A model generated the notes under the pieces. It did not search any database and was not told the DNA's origin. It saw only the letters and a program-made list of their open reading frames with translations. 40,230 nt of DNA from Chitinophagaceae bacterium (GTDB lineage: Bacteria; Bacteroidota; Bacteroidia; Chitinophagales; Chitinophagaceae): assembly GCA_019247775.1 (NCBI GenBank), contig JAFBAN010000017.1, positions 1 through 40,230 on the forward strand, read 5' to 3'. Position numbers and translations under genes: made by a program. Below are positions 7,041-17,324 of this stretch, in pieces; the first letter of the stretch is position 1, and the number at the start of each line of letters is the position of its first letter.

Positions 7041-9302
7041 CTAGAACGGATACCCGATCGCTATATTATAGATGATATTGCCGAGCGGATTTTTTCCGGC
7101 GCTCGCTGCTGAAGGATCGCGCAGCGGTACGCCCAGGTCGAACCGCAGCAGAAGGAAAGTCATATCGATACGGACTCCAATGCCTGCATCCAGCGCTATA
7201 TCTTTCAGGAACTGTTTAGTGAGCTGTCCTTCTTTGCCATACAGGATCGGGTCTCTTGTCCAGATATTACCTGCATCGATAAATGTAGCTCCTTTCAGCC
7301 GCGCCACGAGTGGAAAACGTAGTTCGGTGTTTATTTCCAGTTTATAGTCGCCGCCGATCTGCGGGTAATACAAACGTTGCACGGGCGTTGTCTGAACTGT
7401 TCCGGGCCCTATCTGCCGCACCTGGAAACCTCGCAGGCTGTTTGCTCCACCAATGATGAACTGCTTCGAAAAAGGCAGGAACAGTGAATTGCCATAGGGG
7501 ATGCCGGCGCCTACGATCAACCGGTTCACCCAGTTGATATCCTTGGCCAGCGGCATATTGTAACGCAGGTCAACATCCAGTTTTACATACTGTGCGTAAT
7601 AGGCTCTCGATATCTTGCCGGTATAAGCCTGGTCCACTTTATTGAACAGCCCGATCAGGTTGCCTGCCAGGTCTATATTTCCATTGAAATAAAACACATT
7701 GCCGCCGCGGGAATTAGGTGTGTGATAATTGTAACTGTACAACGATCCGGCGATCAACTCCGGCAAATTGGCGATCTTCAGAACCGGTATCTGGTCGAGC
7801 AATGCCTTGTAGTTAGGATCATAGGCACTGGTAAGGTTATAGGTAACGCTTACCGGGGCCAGCAGGTGCTGCTTGTTGGCCGACTCGCGCCATGCAAAAT
7901 CGTATTGCAGCCGGAAATAATTTTTGGTGTACAATGCGGTACGCCGCGCCCATTCATAGCCGATCATCATGGTGGTTTTGGGCGGGAAAGAAAAACTGTC
8001 TTTCACTTTGAACGGCGTTACGAACCGCGGGAAGATCACCGATACCTCGCCGCCCACCCTGAAATTATTATTGCGCATCAGCGAATCGGAACCTGAAGAC
8101 TCGAAAGCGCCATAAGCTTTCACCACCAGGTGTTCTGCGCCGCGGAATGCATTGCGGTTTTTCCAGGTAAGACTCGCCTGGGCGCCGGTAAATGAATTTG
8201 ATTTGGTGAATGCCCCCACTTCAGCCTGGATATTCTTTCTCGGCAATGGTGTGAGGTAATAATAAACATCCAGCCAGCGCGGTACCAGGGTGTCGCCATG
8301 GATCTCGTACCGGTTCTTTACGAATTTGTAAACGCCGGTATTGATGAACCTGTTCAGCGTCCGGTTCTGCGCCCGCAATGAGTACAACGACCCAGGCCGG
8401 TAGGTAACCGGGCGCGTTAACGTGGCATCATTGAGCGCATGCACCGTATCGCGCACATAAATGCCATTGATAAGCTGCATCCCCTGTCTTGAGGTATCCG
8501 GCGGCGGAACCAGCAGCGTGTAATTGGGGAACAGGATAATATTATTGATGCGCTGCGGAACAACTGCGGCTACCGGCGTCTCATCTTTCAGCTTGAAAAA
8601 GATATCGACAGTATTGTTCTTATTCGTGCTGTCTACCCAGGCTTTGATATGGTCGGGACTGAAATAATAATATCCCCGGTTCTTGAGCGCCGCATCTACA
8701 CGCGTACGTTCAGCCTTCAACTGGTCCAGATCAAATTGATCGCCTTTTTTAACCAGCACATTTTTATCGGGGATCCGATAAATATCCCTGCCGATCTCCG
8801 AACTGCTGTCCAGTATCCATTTGAATGAATTGATATGATATGGCATTCCCAGTTTTACCTTATAATGCGCTTCCATTTTGTATCCTTTCACGATCGTGTC
8901 TCCGGACACACTCGAGCCGAAATAACCTTTATTGATCAGGTAATTCTCGAAATTGGCTGCATTGGCTTTGGTGCTTACCATGGTACTGAGCACCGGCTCC
9001 TGACCAATGCGGTTGCGCAGCCAGTAACGAAGCCCCGTTTCGCGCTCCGGCTCGCCCACCATGTACCAGAACCAGACCCTGAAAGGAAATCCGAATATCG
9101 ATTTATTTGGTTTGGGAGCGCTGATCGCATCCAGCTGTTTGCGGATCGATTTGTCTTTGGTCTTGTTGGCAGGATCCTTCTTAATATCGTAAGTGGCCCC
9201 TTTATAGAGATAGGTGCCCGGCGGCAGGTGTTTCTGGATGCTGCACGACAGCACACATGCCATCAACGGTATGAGAATAATATAGGTGCTTCTTCTGGTC
9301 AT
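7041..9302 (-). CDS. tamL: TamL-type outer-membrane lipoprotein of the BamA/TamA (Omp85) family
   Basis: 753 aa. It starts with a lipoprotein signal (MACVLSC; lipidated Cys20), followed by POTRA-like segments (~25-330) and a 16-strand-type barrel. FIIGGANSLRGFQVR carries the conserved RGF loop of Omp85 proteins, and the chain ends with a terminal Phe (IAIGYPF). TamA variants with a lipid anchor (TamL) are characteristic of Bacteroidota and pair with TamB. Its ATG immediately follows the tamB stop codon (TAA then ATG, no spacer), so translation is probably coupled. Expected role: the outer-membrane half of the TAM envelope assembly or lipid transfer machine. Family assignment is sure; function is by analogy. 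Confidence 0.93.
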   Translation of the reverse strand: MTRRSTYIILIPLMACVLSCSIQKHLPPGTYLYKGATYDIKKDPANKTKDKSIRKQLDAISAPKPNKSIFGFPFRVWFWYMVGEPERETGLRYWLRNRIGQEPVLSTMVSTKANAANFENYLINKGYFGSSVSGDTIVKGYKMEAHYKVKLGMPYHINSFKWILDSSSEIGRDIYRIPDKNVLVKKGDQFDLDQLKAERTRVDAALKNRGYYYFSPDHIKAWVDSTNKNNTVDIFFKLKDETPVAAVVPQRINNIILFPNYTLLVPPPDTSRQGMQLINGIYVRDTVHALNDATLTRPVTYRPGSLYSLRAQNRTLNRFINTGVYKFVKNRYEIHGDTLVPRWLDVYYYLTPLPRKNIQAEVGAFTKSNSFTGAQASLTWKNRNAFRGAEHLVVKAYGAFESSGSDSLMRNNNFRVGGEVSVIFPRFVTPFKVKDSFSFPPKTTMMIGYEWARRTALYTKNYFRLQYDFAWRESANKQHLLAPVSVTYNLTSAYDPNYKALLDQIPVLKIANLPELIAGSLYSYNYHTPNSRGGNVFYFNGNIDLAGNLIGLFNKVDQAYTGKISRAYYAQYVKLDVDLRYNMPLAKDINWVNRLIVGAGIPYGNSLFLPFSKQFIIGGANSLRGFQVRQIGPGTVQTTPVQRLYYPQIGGDYKLEINTELRFPLVARLKGATFIDAGNIWTRDPILYGKEGQLTKQFLKDIALDAGIGVRIDMTFLLLRFDLGVPLRDPSAASAGKNPLGNIIYNIAIGYPF

Positions 9303-12300
9303 TTATTTTCTGTTCTTGTGGAGTATCTCTGAGAATTTATTATAATCCATCAGCAGGCTGAAAGTCACTCCTGTCTCCACAAAATATCCATCCAGTATCG
9401 CTTCGTATTGATTGCGCTGATAGGCTTTCAGCATGTACCGTCCATCCTTAGACAATTTATAAGTGGTAGTGATATCGGGCATCGACTGCGGCCCGGTGCC
9501 TTGCTGTCCTTTCATGGTGGGATCCTCGCCTTCCACAGTAAAATTCTTTCCTACGGTAACCGTAAGCCTGTCGTTCATAAAGCGTTTGGACAAAGCCACA
9601 TTAAGGTCCGTGCGTTGTGCGGCGGTCGAATAATCCTGCGCAGTGGCCAGGTCTACCGTTACGTCAACTCCCTTGATCAGATCGGATGCTACCTGGTTAA
9701 CTGCATCACTCAGGAACCGGCTTACACTTTCTTTTACCAGCATATCCGCATTAAATCCGCCGCTTCCGCTCAGTGTTCCGAAAAAGTCGGTGCTCTGTTC
9801 TCCGATAAACCTGCCCATCACCAGCAGTCCGAATACCTGCTTGTTGATTGTGGATGCATCGCTGCGCAGCTGCAGCAGTTTATTGTCGATCGTATTCGCA
9901 AACGTATAGTTGATGCCGGCAGTATTCTCCTTCAGTCTGATGTCGAAGGCGATCTGCGGCGCCGATATCTGCCCGGTAATATGCAATACCACCTGGAACG
10001 GGATCTTCTGGCTGTATAACTTGGTATCGATCTGGTTGATATCGGAAACCTCATTGCCGATCAGATCGTAGGGTGAAGCGGAAATATCATAGGTAGCGGT
10101 AATATCGGCCTGTGCATTCATCGGATCGCCGGTAAATACCAGCGAGCTCCCCTCCTGCAACGCAAATTTCCGATGCAGGAACTGGTAATTCATCTGATAG
10201 GATCCTTCAGTAAGATTATAAGCGCCCGTCACCGAAACATGGCCGCCCGGTGTAACGCCGGCATTCAGTTCGCCCGCGCCTTTTACCTGCAGCTCATCAC
10301 GGGTAAGCGGGTCGATGATGATATTGAACTGCGCGCCTTTATTGATCGTTATATTGAGATTATAGTTCAAGGCCGTATAATCGGTGGTTCTGTCTACCGC
10401 CGGCGTAATGAAATTATTGCGTACCGTATCCATATCCACGAACTGCATCACACTCTCCCGGTCCTTTGCAGTTGCTACTATAGGCAGCTTTACGAACGTT
10501 ACATTGGAACTATCCTTGAGCCCGAGGCTGCCGTTGATATCCGGCGCGGTTACGGGGCCCAGTATCACCATATCAGCATCCACGATCGCCTTTCCATAGA
10601 GCTGGCTGTTGGTGGCCGCAGTGCTGTTCATCACCATGAAATTCTCGGTACGCACACTGAGGTTAGCTTCGGGTACCTGGTTTTTGGTCTGGGTCAGCGT
10701 GCCCTCAACTACTATCTCATGTCCCAGTGAATCCTGTGCAATAAAATGATTGAAGCCGATGGTGGGATAGTTCAACGTTACCGTCTGGTTGTTCACGAAC
10801 AGCGCCGTTCCAAATTGCGAAAGCCGGGTCTGTACCGAATCAAAACGGATGGATCCGTTCCACTGTGGATTTTTCGGACTGCCTGTGATGGTAACCGGAC
10901 CTGTAAGCGTGCCCGATGAATTTTTGATCAGCCCATTGCTGAAAGCCTCCAGGGTCTTGAACCGGATAGGGCTCAGGTTTAGTTGTGCATTGATATTTTG
11001 CTGGTTGTAGGTACCGCTGAGCGTTACATTATTTCCATAGCCGGTTAATGCACCCGAAAGCGTTACTGCGTCATAGCCGGTTGCAGTTGCTTTCAGGTCC
11101 AGCCTTCCCAATGGCACCTGTTGGTATTGCAGGCTATCAACAGTGAGGCTGCCATCCAGCGTAGGTACTTTCTTATCGAGACCGCCTACCCGCACCGTAG
11201 CATTGAGCACGCCATCTATCTGTAATGAATCGGTATTGTATAACGACGATACATTCCGCAATGAGAAATGGTCCACTTTAATATCCACGGGTGCATTCAG
11301 CTCAGGACCTGCACTGTTCGCTGTGAGCTGCTGCCCCGCCCTGCTGATCGCCAGTTGCGATACATTGAACCCGGCCGCACCAATCTTGATATTGTTGTTT
11401 CCATTCACCTGCCAGTCATCGTAATTAAGTTTCAACCTGTCTTTCAGTTGCAGGTTGAAAAGATTTCCTTCGGCGCTGCCGGTCAATGCCAGTGCATACC
11501 GCTCCTTTCCATCGGCATCCTGGGATGAAAGCGAAGCGTTGAGTCGTTTATCCCGCATGCCTCCCTGCACACTGGTGGTATACAGCAGGATACCGCCGGC
11601 CTTTACCGTATCCGCAACAGCATTGAAGCGAAGTGAATCATTCATATCCACTGCACGCGCGCGCAGGTTAGCCAGCGTATTGCCATTGTAGGTAATACCT
11701 GGCGCCGAAATATCCACATACCGCGAGCTGTCTGTTCTGTTATCATCGATGCGGCCGCGCATCAGGATATTTTTATCGAAGAAAAGCCCGGGAAGCAATA
11801 CCGCATAGATCGGATCGGGTTTCAACTCCGCCGCCAGATCAACAGTGTAATGATTGAGAGTTGCTGTCTGTGGTCCTCCCGTGTATTTGGCAAGTGCATT
11901 CTGGAAAATATCGCCCAACTCGGTATACCTGTAATTGCCGACCAGGGATCCGTCAACAGCCGAAGAAGCGAGCGTGATAAAAGTTTTGCCGCTATCGCGA
12001 TAACCGCGGGCCACAAGAGTATCCATGCGATAGGCTTTGCCGCCTTTGGTTAAAACGGTACTGTCGAGCCGGAGCCAGGCATTCAGCGCATCGGGATCGA
12101 GACTATGGATATCGAACCGCGCCAGCGTGGCGATGCTGCCCGAATCGGGATACAGGCCCAGCGCAAACGGATTGGCATTCTGAATATTGATATAACCCTT
12201 GCCTGCGGGGTATTTGCCGCCCAATGCCAGATCCGCATCAAATGATGTGCGCAGCAGCGGATCGCCGGTATTCCCTTTTACGGCATAGTTGCCCCGCTGC

Positions 12301-14240
12301 CCCGCCAGATTGAGATGCAGATCCGTATAAGTATGTTTCAGTATCCTGAACGAAGCCAGGTCGGCCCCGGCCTGCAGGATCGCTGTCTGGTAGTCGGTAC
12401 CTGAGCCCTTGAGGCTAACGGTCCCGTTTATTTTTCCGAAGATCGAATCCTGTCTCACCCATTTACCCGTTTCCAGGTTGCGCGCAATGACCCTCACATT
12501 GTACCCGAGCTTTTTCGGCGACATATAATTCCGGACCGTGCCTTTGATCGTGGCCAGTCCGTACGCGCTTGTGGCGGTCAGATCGTTGTTCAACTCCGTC
12601 ATAGTTCCTTTTACATCACCCCTGATCGCCAGCGCGGGTGGCAACTGCACCTGCCTGCGCGTGCGCGCATCCATGAGCCCGGCAATGACCGAACGGTTAA
12701 TATTGAGTTGATTGATATGGGCATCAAACCGAAGGTTATTTTTGGTGGTGGCATTTTCAACGATCCCCGATGCATCTATCAGGATATCGTTGCGGTTGGT
12801 ATGTGCGTTCAGGTGGTGGAATACCATACGGTGTGCACTGCCATCGGCATCTGCGGTAATATAGATCGTAGAAACGCCGCTCAACGCCGAACGGTAAGTG
12901 TTGACTATATCCGGGAACATCAATGCGAGATCGGCTTTCGAGATCACATTGTTACGAAGCTGTATCCTATTGTGAACATCCGCCCTGCTGCCGGGTAAAA
13001 GGCTGTAGGGGTACACATACACGGCGGCATCGATATAGGACCTTGGCGTCTTCAGCAACAGGTCACTCACGTTCACCAGTGAATCGGAGATCTGGAAATG
13101 ACCCCGCAGCGTGTCCACTACCAGCCCGCTTTTGTCGATACCGGAAAGAAAGCTGATGGCGGCATTCATTTTCGGACCGGTGTAATCAATATGATCGGCA
13201 GTGGCGTTCACTTTTTTCACGCCGAGGTGATAAGGATCGAATCCATGCATATTCCGGCGGCCGATATCGTTATAGGCAAAATTTGAATTCGTGATCCGGA
13301 TATCCCTGATATGGAACACGCCCAGCGAATCGTTTACCAGGGTTCCTGTTGTGGTATCCACCCTTACTTTCGCATTTGAAAAAGGCGGCCGGTCTACCGA
13401 TACATCGGAGTTGGCTACTGCCACCGACCCGAACTGCAGGCTGCCCGACTTGTTGAGTTTCGCATCGGATACAAGAAGATCGGATATCTGGTCGTCCGTA
13501 TTGATACCGTTGATCTCGTCCTTGTAAACAAAATGTGTTCGCACAATATGCGTTTGTCCGAACGTGATAACGGGTAATGTAGGCTTCAACCCGCCAAGTG
13601 CCGGATTGGGCACGGGGTATGCGCGCATGTTGAATACCACATCCGCCATATCGGTTTTGCGAAGGGCAAAATGATCGGTGTTGATGTTCAGGCTGTCGAT
13701 ATACATATCCAGTTTGCCGATATTGGCAGTCAGTTCCATTCCCGTTTGCGGATCTGTGTATCTGCCTCCGGACTGGATCAGGTGGATCTCATTCAATGAA
13801 AAATCGATCGGCGTAGAATCTTTCTTTGCATCTTTCGATTTGGTAGTAAACGCATCTATCAGGAACTGATAGGTAAATGTGCTGTCGCCCGGCTTCTTTA
13901 CAGCATTGAAAAATACTTTCTCAAATGCAACTTTGTTGATCTCGTATCTGCCGCGAAGCACTTTGAGGAGATTGAGGTCAAGACGCATTTTATCCCCAAC
14001 CAGGATCGTATCCCCGGTTTTACTTTCCACAGAAACCCCGTTCATCTGGATCCAGTTGAGAAGACTGTAATCGATAGATGCAATGTGGAATTTCCCCCCC
14101 GTTTTAGTGGTGAGATATGCTTCCAGTTTGCCCCTGATCAGGTTTTTGGCAAAAGGCGTATGCAGAAGTACGATAAGGAGAACGACCAGCAGGACCAAAA
14201 TAAGGATGATATTCCTGATCCATTTTACCGATTTGCGCAT
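9303..14240 (-). CDS. tamB: TamB-family translocation/assembly module protein (DUF490)
   Basis: About 1645 aa. I place the start at the internal ATG at 14240, which directly precedes a basic patch and one transmembrane helix (RNIILILVLLVVLLIVLL); an upstream in-frame ATG at 14285 would add 15 unremarkable residues. The rest is a long series of beta-strand repeats (AsmA/TamB type groove), ending in the conserved TamB C-terminal domain (about the last 400 residues, with VKGAGELNAGVTPGG, LTEGSYQMNY and VVLHITGQ). It would span the periplasm from the inner membrane to TamL, encoded directly downstream with no gap. TamB-like proteins probably move phospholipids or help insert outer-membrane proteins. 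Confidence 0.93.
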   Translation of the reverse strand: MRKSVKWIRNIILILVLLVVLLIVLLHTPFAKNLIRGKLEAYLTTKTGGKFHIASIDYSLLNWIQMNGVSVESKTGDTILVGDKMRLDLNLLKVLRGRYEINKVAFEKVFFNAVKKPGDSTFTYQFLIDAFTTKSKDAKKDSTPIDFSLNEIHLIQSGGRYTDPQTGMELTANIGKLDMYIDSLNINTDHFALRKTDMADVVFNMRAYPVPNPALGGLKPTLPVITFGQTHIVRTHFVYKDEINGINTDDQISDLLVSDAKLNKSGSLQFGSVAVANSDVSVDRPPFSNAKVRVDTTTGTLVNDSLGVFHIRDIRITNSNFAYNDIGRRNMHGFDPYHLGVKKVNATADHIDYTGPKMNAAISFLSGIDKSGLVVDTLRGHFQISDSLVNVSDLLLKTPRSYIDAAVYVYPYSLLPGSRADVHNRIQLRNNVISKADLALMFPDIVNTYRSALSGVSTIYITADADGSAHRMVFHHLNAHTNRNDILIDASGIVENATTKNNLRFDAHINQLNINRSVIAGLMDARTRRQVQLPPALAIRGDVKGTMTELNNDLTATSAYGLATIKGTVRNYMSPKKLGYNVRVIARNLETGKWVRQDSIFGKINGTVSLKGSGTDYQTAILQAGADLASFRILKHTYTDLHLNLAGQRGNYAVKGNTGDPLLRTSFDADLALGGKYPAGKGYINIQNANPFALGLYPDSGSIATLARFDIHSLDPDALNAWLRLDSTVLTKGGKAYRMDTLVARGYRDSGKTFITLASSAVDGSLVGNYRYTELGDIFQNALAKYTGGPQTATLNHYTVDLAAELKPDPIYAVLLPGLFFDKNILMRGRIDDNRTDSSRYVDISAPGITYNGNTLANLRARAVDMNDSLRFNAVADTVKAGGILLYTTSVQGGMRDKRLNASLSSQDADGKERYALALTGSAEGNLFNLQLKDRLKLNYDDWQVNGNNNIKIGAAGFNVSQLAISRAGQQLTANSAGPELNAPVDIKVDHFSLRNVSSLYNTDSLQIDGVLNATVRVGGLDKKVPTLDGSLTVDSLQYQQVPLGRLDLKATATGYDAVTLSGALTGYGNNVTLSGTYNQQNINAQLNLSPIRFKTLEAFSNGLIKNSSGTLTGPVTITGSPKNPQWNGSIRFDSVQTRLSQFGTALFVNNQTVTLNYPTIGFNHFIAQDSLGHEIVVEGTLTQTKNQVPEANLSVRTENFMVMNSTAATNSQLYGKAIVDADMVILGPVTAPDINGSLGLKDSSNVTFVKLPIVATAKDRESVMQFVDMDTVRNNFITPAVDRTTDYTALNYNLNITINKGAQFNIIIDPLTRDELQVKGAGELNAGVTPGGHVSVTGAYNLTEGSYQMNYQFLHRKFALQEGSSLVFTGDPMNAQADITATYDISASPYDLIGNEVSDINQIDTKLYSQKIPFQVVLHITGQISAPQIAFDIRLKENTAGINYTFANTIDNKLLQLRSDASTINKQVFGLLVMGRFIGEQSTDFFGTLSGSGGFNADMLVKESVSRFLSDAVNQVASDLIKGVDVTVDLATAQDYSTAAQRTDLNVALSKRFMNDRLTVTVGKNFTVEGEDPTMKGQQGTGPQSMPDITTTYKLSKDGRYMLKAYQRNQYEAILDGYFVETGVTFSLLMDYNKFSEILHKNRK

Positions 14241-14415
14241 GCTATGTAAATAATGTGTAATGGTTACAAAAACATACCACCGCATTCAACTGTAAGACCC
14301 TTTACCAGCCTGCTTTTCAGCCCTTTTTTGGGCAATTTATTCCCCATTCGACCGGGCAGCTTCAGTTTGAAAATCTGGGTACGGCTTTTGAATAGATATA
14401 AGCAAAACCGAGTGT

Positions 14416-14919
14416 ATGAATACGAATAACCAACTGGGATTTATAACCAGTAAAATAGAGGAACTGGAGACAGCGGTATTACACAGTCATGCGAACAGCG
14501 TACTCAATATAAAATCCACTATCGTCAGGACCCGCCAGGTAGATGAGAATGGAAATGTCTGGTTCACTATCTCCAGGCCGCAGCAGGAGATCAATCAATT
14601 TGAGAAGAATTTCCCCGTGGCGCTCAACTACTACAAAAAGGACTCTCCTTTTTTTATGAATGTTTTCGGCATAGCCAGGATCGTTAGCGATCCGGAGGAA
14701 CTGATCTGCGCCGATCTGAATAACCATCTCAGGACTAATCCCGAAGAAGTGTTGATGTGCGTAAAGATCCTGAGTGCAAACTATTACGAAAAAGAGGCAG
14801 CCAAAAATGAAAGCTGGCTCACCAAATGCAAAAGGGCCTTCATGGGTATCTTCTCCTTTGAAGAAGACGATCATTACTACTGGAATCTCCGGGCAGATAA
14901 TGACAGGACTTATGCATAA
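14416..14919 (+). CDS. Split-barrel (pyridoxamine 5'-phosphate oxidase-like) family protein
   Basis: 167 aa, no signal or membrane segment. Residues ~30-145 read as a flavin-type split beta-barrel: NVWFTISRP, then LNYYKKDSPFFMNVFGIARIV, then VLMCVKILSANYYE, the order seen in PNPOx-like general stress proteins. A flavin or F420 binding site cannot be confirmed from motifs alone. It lies alone on the plus strand, divergent from tamB (175 nt between start codons), and is followed by a clear terminator at 14969. Function unknown; a stress-related flavoprotein is the likeliest reading. Confidence 0.7.
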   Translation: MNTNNQLGFITSKIEELETAVLHSHANSVLNIKSTIVRTRQVDENGNVWFTISRPQQEINQFEKNFPVALNYYKKDSPFFMNVFGIARIVSDPEELICADLNNHLRTNPEEVLMCVKILSANYYEKEAAKNESWLTKCKRAFMGIFSFEEDDHYYWNLRADNDRTYA

Positions 14920-14968
14920 AAGCAGTGTGGTTTCTTTTTATATAGGTTTTGGGTTTTAAATGAAGAAG

Positions 14969-14996
14969 CGGGAAGCGAAAGCTTCCCGTTTTTTTT
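14969..14996 (+). terminator. Rho-independent terminator
   Basis: A perfect 8-bp stem (CGGGAAGC / GCTTCCCG) closes on a GAAA tetraloop and is followed directly by eight T residues. It sits 50 nt after the split-barrel gene, on its strand. Confidence 0.93.
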
Positions 14997-15001
14997 GAAT
15001 A

Positions 15002-15055
15002 GTATCGCAGGAATTACTTCTGTGGACCCTGCGGTTCCTGCGTTCTCTGCGATAC
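15002..15055. repeat. Inverted repeat near the end of the DHFR-like gene
   Basis: GTATCGCAG (15002-15010) pairs perfectly with CTGCGATAC (15047-15055), and the nested CGCAGGAA (15006-15013) can pair with TTCCTGCG (15035-15042). It lies between the convergent split-barrel and DHFR-like genes, about 20 nt beyond the latter's stop. It has no T-run, so it is more a repeat or mRNA-stabilising hairpin than a classic terminator. Confidence 0.55.
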
Positions 15056-15074
15056 CCGATCCTGCTCCTGAACT

Positions 15075-15659
15075 CTATTTGAGATCGACGCTATCGGTAA
15101 CCGGCAGTTGATATTCGACTACCATCACTCCATTCCCGAAAGTCCGTGAGTGTTTGAGTCCAAATCTTTTTAGTTCGCGATTGTCTTCAAACAGCCGCAA
15201 TCCGCCGCCTACCGACACAGGAATGACCATCAGGTGCAATTCATCTACCAGGTTATGGTGAAGCAGGGATTTGACCAGCGCGGCGCTCCCATAAACGAGG
15301 ATATCTCCGCCCTCTCCTTTCTTTAACTCCGCTACTTTGTTCGCATCGCGAAGGATATGACTGTTGTTCCACACGGCTTCATTGAGGCTGGTGGATACGA
15401 TATATTTCGGCAACCCGTTCATGCGGTCTGAAAACGGGTTACCGGTCTGGCCTGGCCAGTAGCCCGCAAAAAGCTCATAGGTGTTCCTGCCAAGCAGTAA
15501 AGCCTCTACACTGTTAAGCTCATCAGATTTGTATTGCCCGCCTTCTGGCGACCTGTACTGAGCCTGCCAGCCTCCATGGGGGTGATCGGTTTCATTTCCG
15601 CCGGGAGCTTCAATAACACCATCGAGGGTGATGAATTCGGTAACGATAATTTTTCGCAT
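15075..15659 (-). CDS. DHFR/RibD C-terminal-like reductase
   Basis: 194 aa. It begins MRKIIVTEFITLDGVIEAPGG, the typical start of the bacterial 'dihydrofolate reductase family protein' group (YyaP/RibD-C fold). LLLGRNTYELFAGYWP and DILVYGSAALVKSLL supply the NADPH-binding glycine stretches expected of the fold. These proteins are distinct from housekeeping FolA, and the physiological substrate is usually unknown. It is a single gene on the minus strand with no obvious operon partner. Confidence 0.85.
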   Translation of the reverse strand: MRKIIVTEFITLDGVIEAPGGNETDHPHGGWQAQYRSPEGGQYKSDELNSVEALLLGRNTYELFAGYWPGQTGNPFSDRMNGLPKYIVSTSLNEAVWNNSHILRDANKVAELKKGEGGDILVYGSAALVKSLLHHNLVDELHLMVIPVSVGGGLRLFEDNRELKRFGLKHSRTFGNGVMVVEYQLPVTDSVDLK

Positions 15660-15716
15660 AAATAGATTTTAAATAAAAGGATGTTTTGGTACCTCGTTCC
15701 GGCACTCGCACCTCAA

Positions 15717-15759
15717 ATCCTCACCCCCCTGCCCCTCTCCCACACGTGGAAGGGGGAGA
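15717..15759. repeat. C-rich intergenic palindrome
   Basis: A CCTCACCCCCCTGCCCCTC... arm is followed by ACACGTGG and a GAAGGGGGAG return arm, forming a hairpin of the type dispersed between genes in many bacterial genomes. It lies in the 223-nt gap between the kinase stop and the DHFR-like start. I see no other coding content in that gap. Confidence 0.5.
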
Positions 15760-15882
15760 AGATATCACTCCTGGTTGGAAGTGCGGGCGAGGCGTAAAAC
15801 TAAATAACCTTGCTTGCTCAGACAGGGGGTAAAAAAGACTTTCAGGCGGGGCGAATCCGGCTGGCGCGGTGAAGAACTGCGA

Positions 15883-17322
15883 TTACATCAGGAACATCAA
15901 CCTGAAAGTAGTGCCGGCATCGATCTCGGAATCTACCTCGATATAGGCATTATGAGAACGAAGTATGTTGAGCGTAGTAGCCAGCCCGAGACCCATTCCA
16001 TTACGTTTGGAAGTGAAATAGGGCTCGAATAACCGGCTTTTGTTTTCTGCGCTGATGCCGCAACCATTATCGCTGATGGTAATGGTTAGCTGCTTTCCCC
16101 TCGAGGAGAGTTCGATCTCGATCAGGCCTGTTTCGTCCTTCACTGCTTCAATGGCATTGACCACGATATTGAGTATCGCCATTTCCAGTTTACTCGCATC
16201 GGCTTTCATCACCAGATCGGTATCAGGCGTCTTGTAGTTGACCCTGATCTTACGCAGAAGCACCCTGTCCTGAACGGCGTTGATCACGTTCTGCAGCAGT
16301 TCCTTCACTGATACCGGCTGAAAATTCAGGTCTGCAGGCCTTGAGCTGTGCAGCAGTTCCGTGATCAGGTCATTGATCCGTTTACCATTGCGCTGTATGA
16401 TCTCCAGGTAGGGCCTGTCGTCCTCAGTCGCCATTTGTTCCAGCAGGTTCTCCACAGACAGGTTGATATTGTTAAGCGGATTCCTTACCTCATGGGCCAG
16501 CGTGCGGATAAAGCGCCCGGAAGCCGCCAGTTTTTCCGCCTGCAGCGTGGCGGTTTCGGCCTTTTTCAGGCTGGTAATATCGTGTATGATGCCCTGGATA
16601 TATTTCTCGTCGTTGCCTCCTGTTTCCATAGATGCGGAGATCAGGCAGGTCTTGATGGAGTTATGCGAAGTAAGTAACTCCGTTTCATAGTTCTCGATCT
16701 CTCCCTCTGCATCCAGCATATTCAGCAGATGATCGCGTTGCGCCGGCACATGGAAAAACTCGGTCAGTTTTCTGCCGATGCATTCTTCCGCCGTGATCTC
16801 GAGAATATCGCTTACAGCATAGTTGATATTGGAAATGGTGCCGTCTGCCGAAGCCAGGAATACGATATCCTTGGACTTCTCGAAAATGGCGCGGTACTTC
16901 TTTTCGCTTTCGCGCAGCTTTTGCAGGTTATTGATCCTTTCGAGCGTGTAGCGGATCGTACGCTCCAGTTTATCCAGGTCCAAGTCGGCCTTGATCAGGT
17001 AATCGAAGGCGCCCGCCTTGGTGGCTTCCATATCGATCTCGTAGTTGCCCCGTCCCGTAAGCAGAATGACAGGCGTGGTACAATTGCAGGCGGAAATATC
17101 CCTGATCAGGTCGATACCGTTCCTCGCGCCCAGGCGATAATCGGAAAAACAGATCGTGTAGGTGTTCTTGCACAAAGCCTCCACGGCCTCCTCATAGCGG
17201 TAGATCCATTTTACCTCGCATTTCCAGGAGGGAAGTTTCTGCAGGTAATCATTGATCAGCAGGAAATCGTCCTCATCGTCTTCCACCACGAGTATGTTCA
17301 ATATTGTATTTGCAGACTGCAT
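15883..17322 (-). CDS. Receiver-PAS-histidine kinase
   Basis: 479 aa, cytoplasmic. Domains in order: receiver (~8-130; acidic pocket Glu14/Asp15/Asp16, phosphoacceptor Asp61 in CFSDYRLG, Lys near 116), PAS (~140-255, KYRAIFEKSKDIVFLASADG), HisKA with His277 (LAHEVRNPLNN) and HATPase_c (NIVVNAIEAV, SDNGCGI, GMGLGLATT). It can thus both receive phosphate and phosphorylate partners. It is the last gene of the rpoN / activator / kinase / kinase series, starting 2 nt after the 652-aa kinase ends. The likely partner is the sigma-54 activator in the same operon; this is context only. Confidence 0.93.
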   Translation of the reverse strand: MQSANTILNILVVEDDEDDFLLINDYLQKLPSWKCEVKWIYRYEEAVEALCKNTYTICFSDYRLGARNGIDLIRDISACNCTTPVILLTGRGNYEIDMEATKAGAFDYLIKADLDLDKLERTIRYTLERINNLQKLRESEKKYRAIFEKSKDIVFLASADGTISNINYAVSDILEITAEECIGRKLTEFFHVPAQRDHLLNMLDAEGEIENYETELLTSHNSIKTCLISASMETGGNDEKYIQGIIHDITSLKKAETATLQAEKLAASGRFIRTLAHEVRNPLNNINLSVENLLEQMATEDDRPYLEIIQRNGKRINDLITELLHSSRPADLNFQPVSVKELLQNVINAVQDRVLLRKIRVNYKTPDTDLVMKADASKLEMAILNIVVNAIEAVKDETGLIEIELSSRGKQLTITISDNGCGISAENKSRLFEPYFTSKRNGMGLGLATTLNILRSHNAYIEVDSEIDAGTTFRLMFLM

Positions 17323-17324
17323 GC

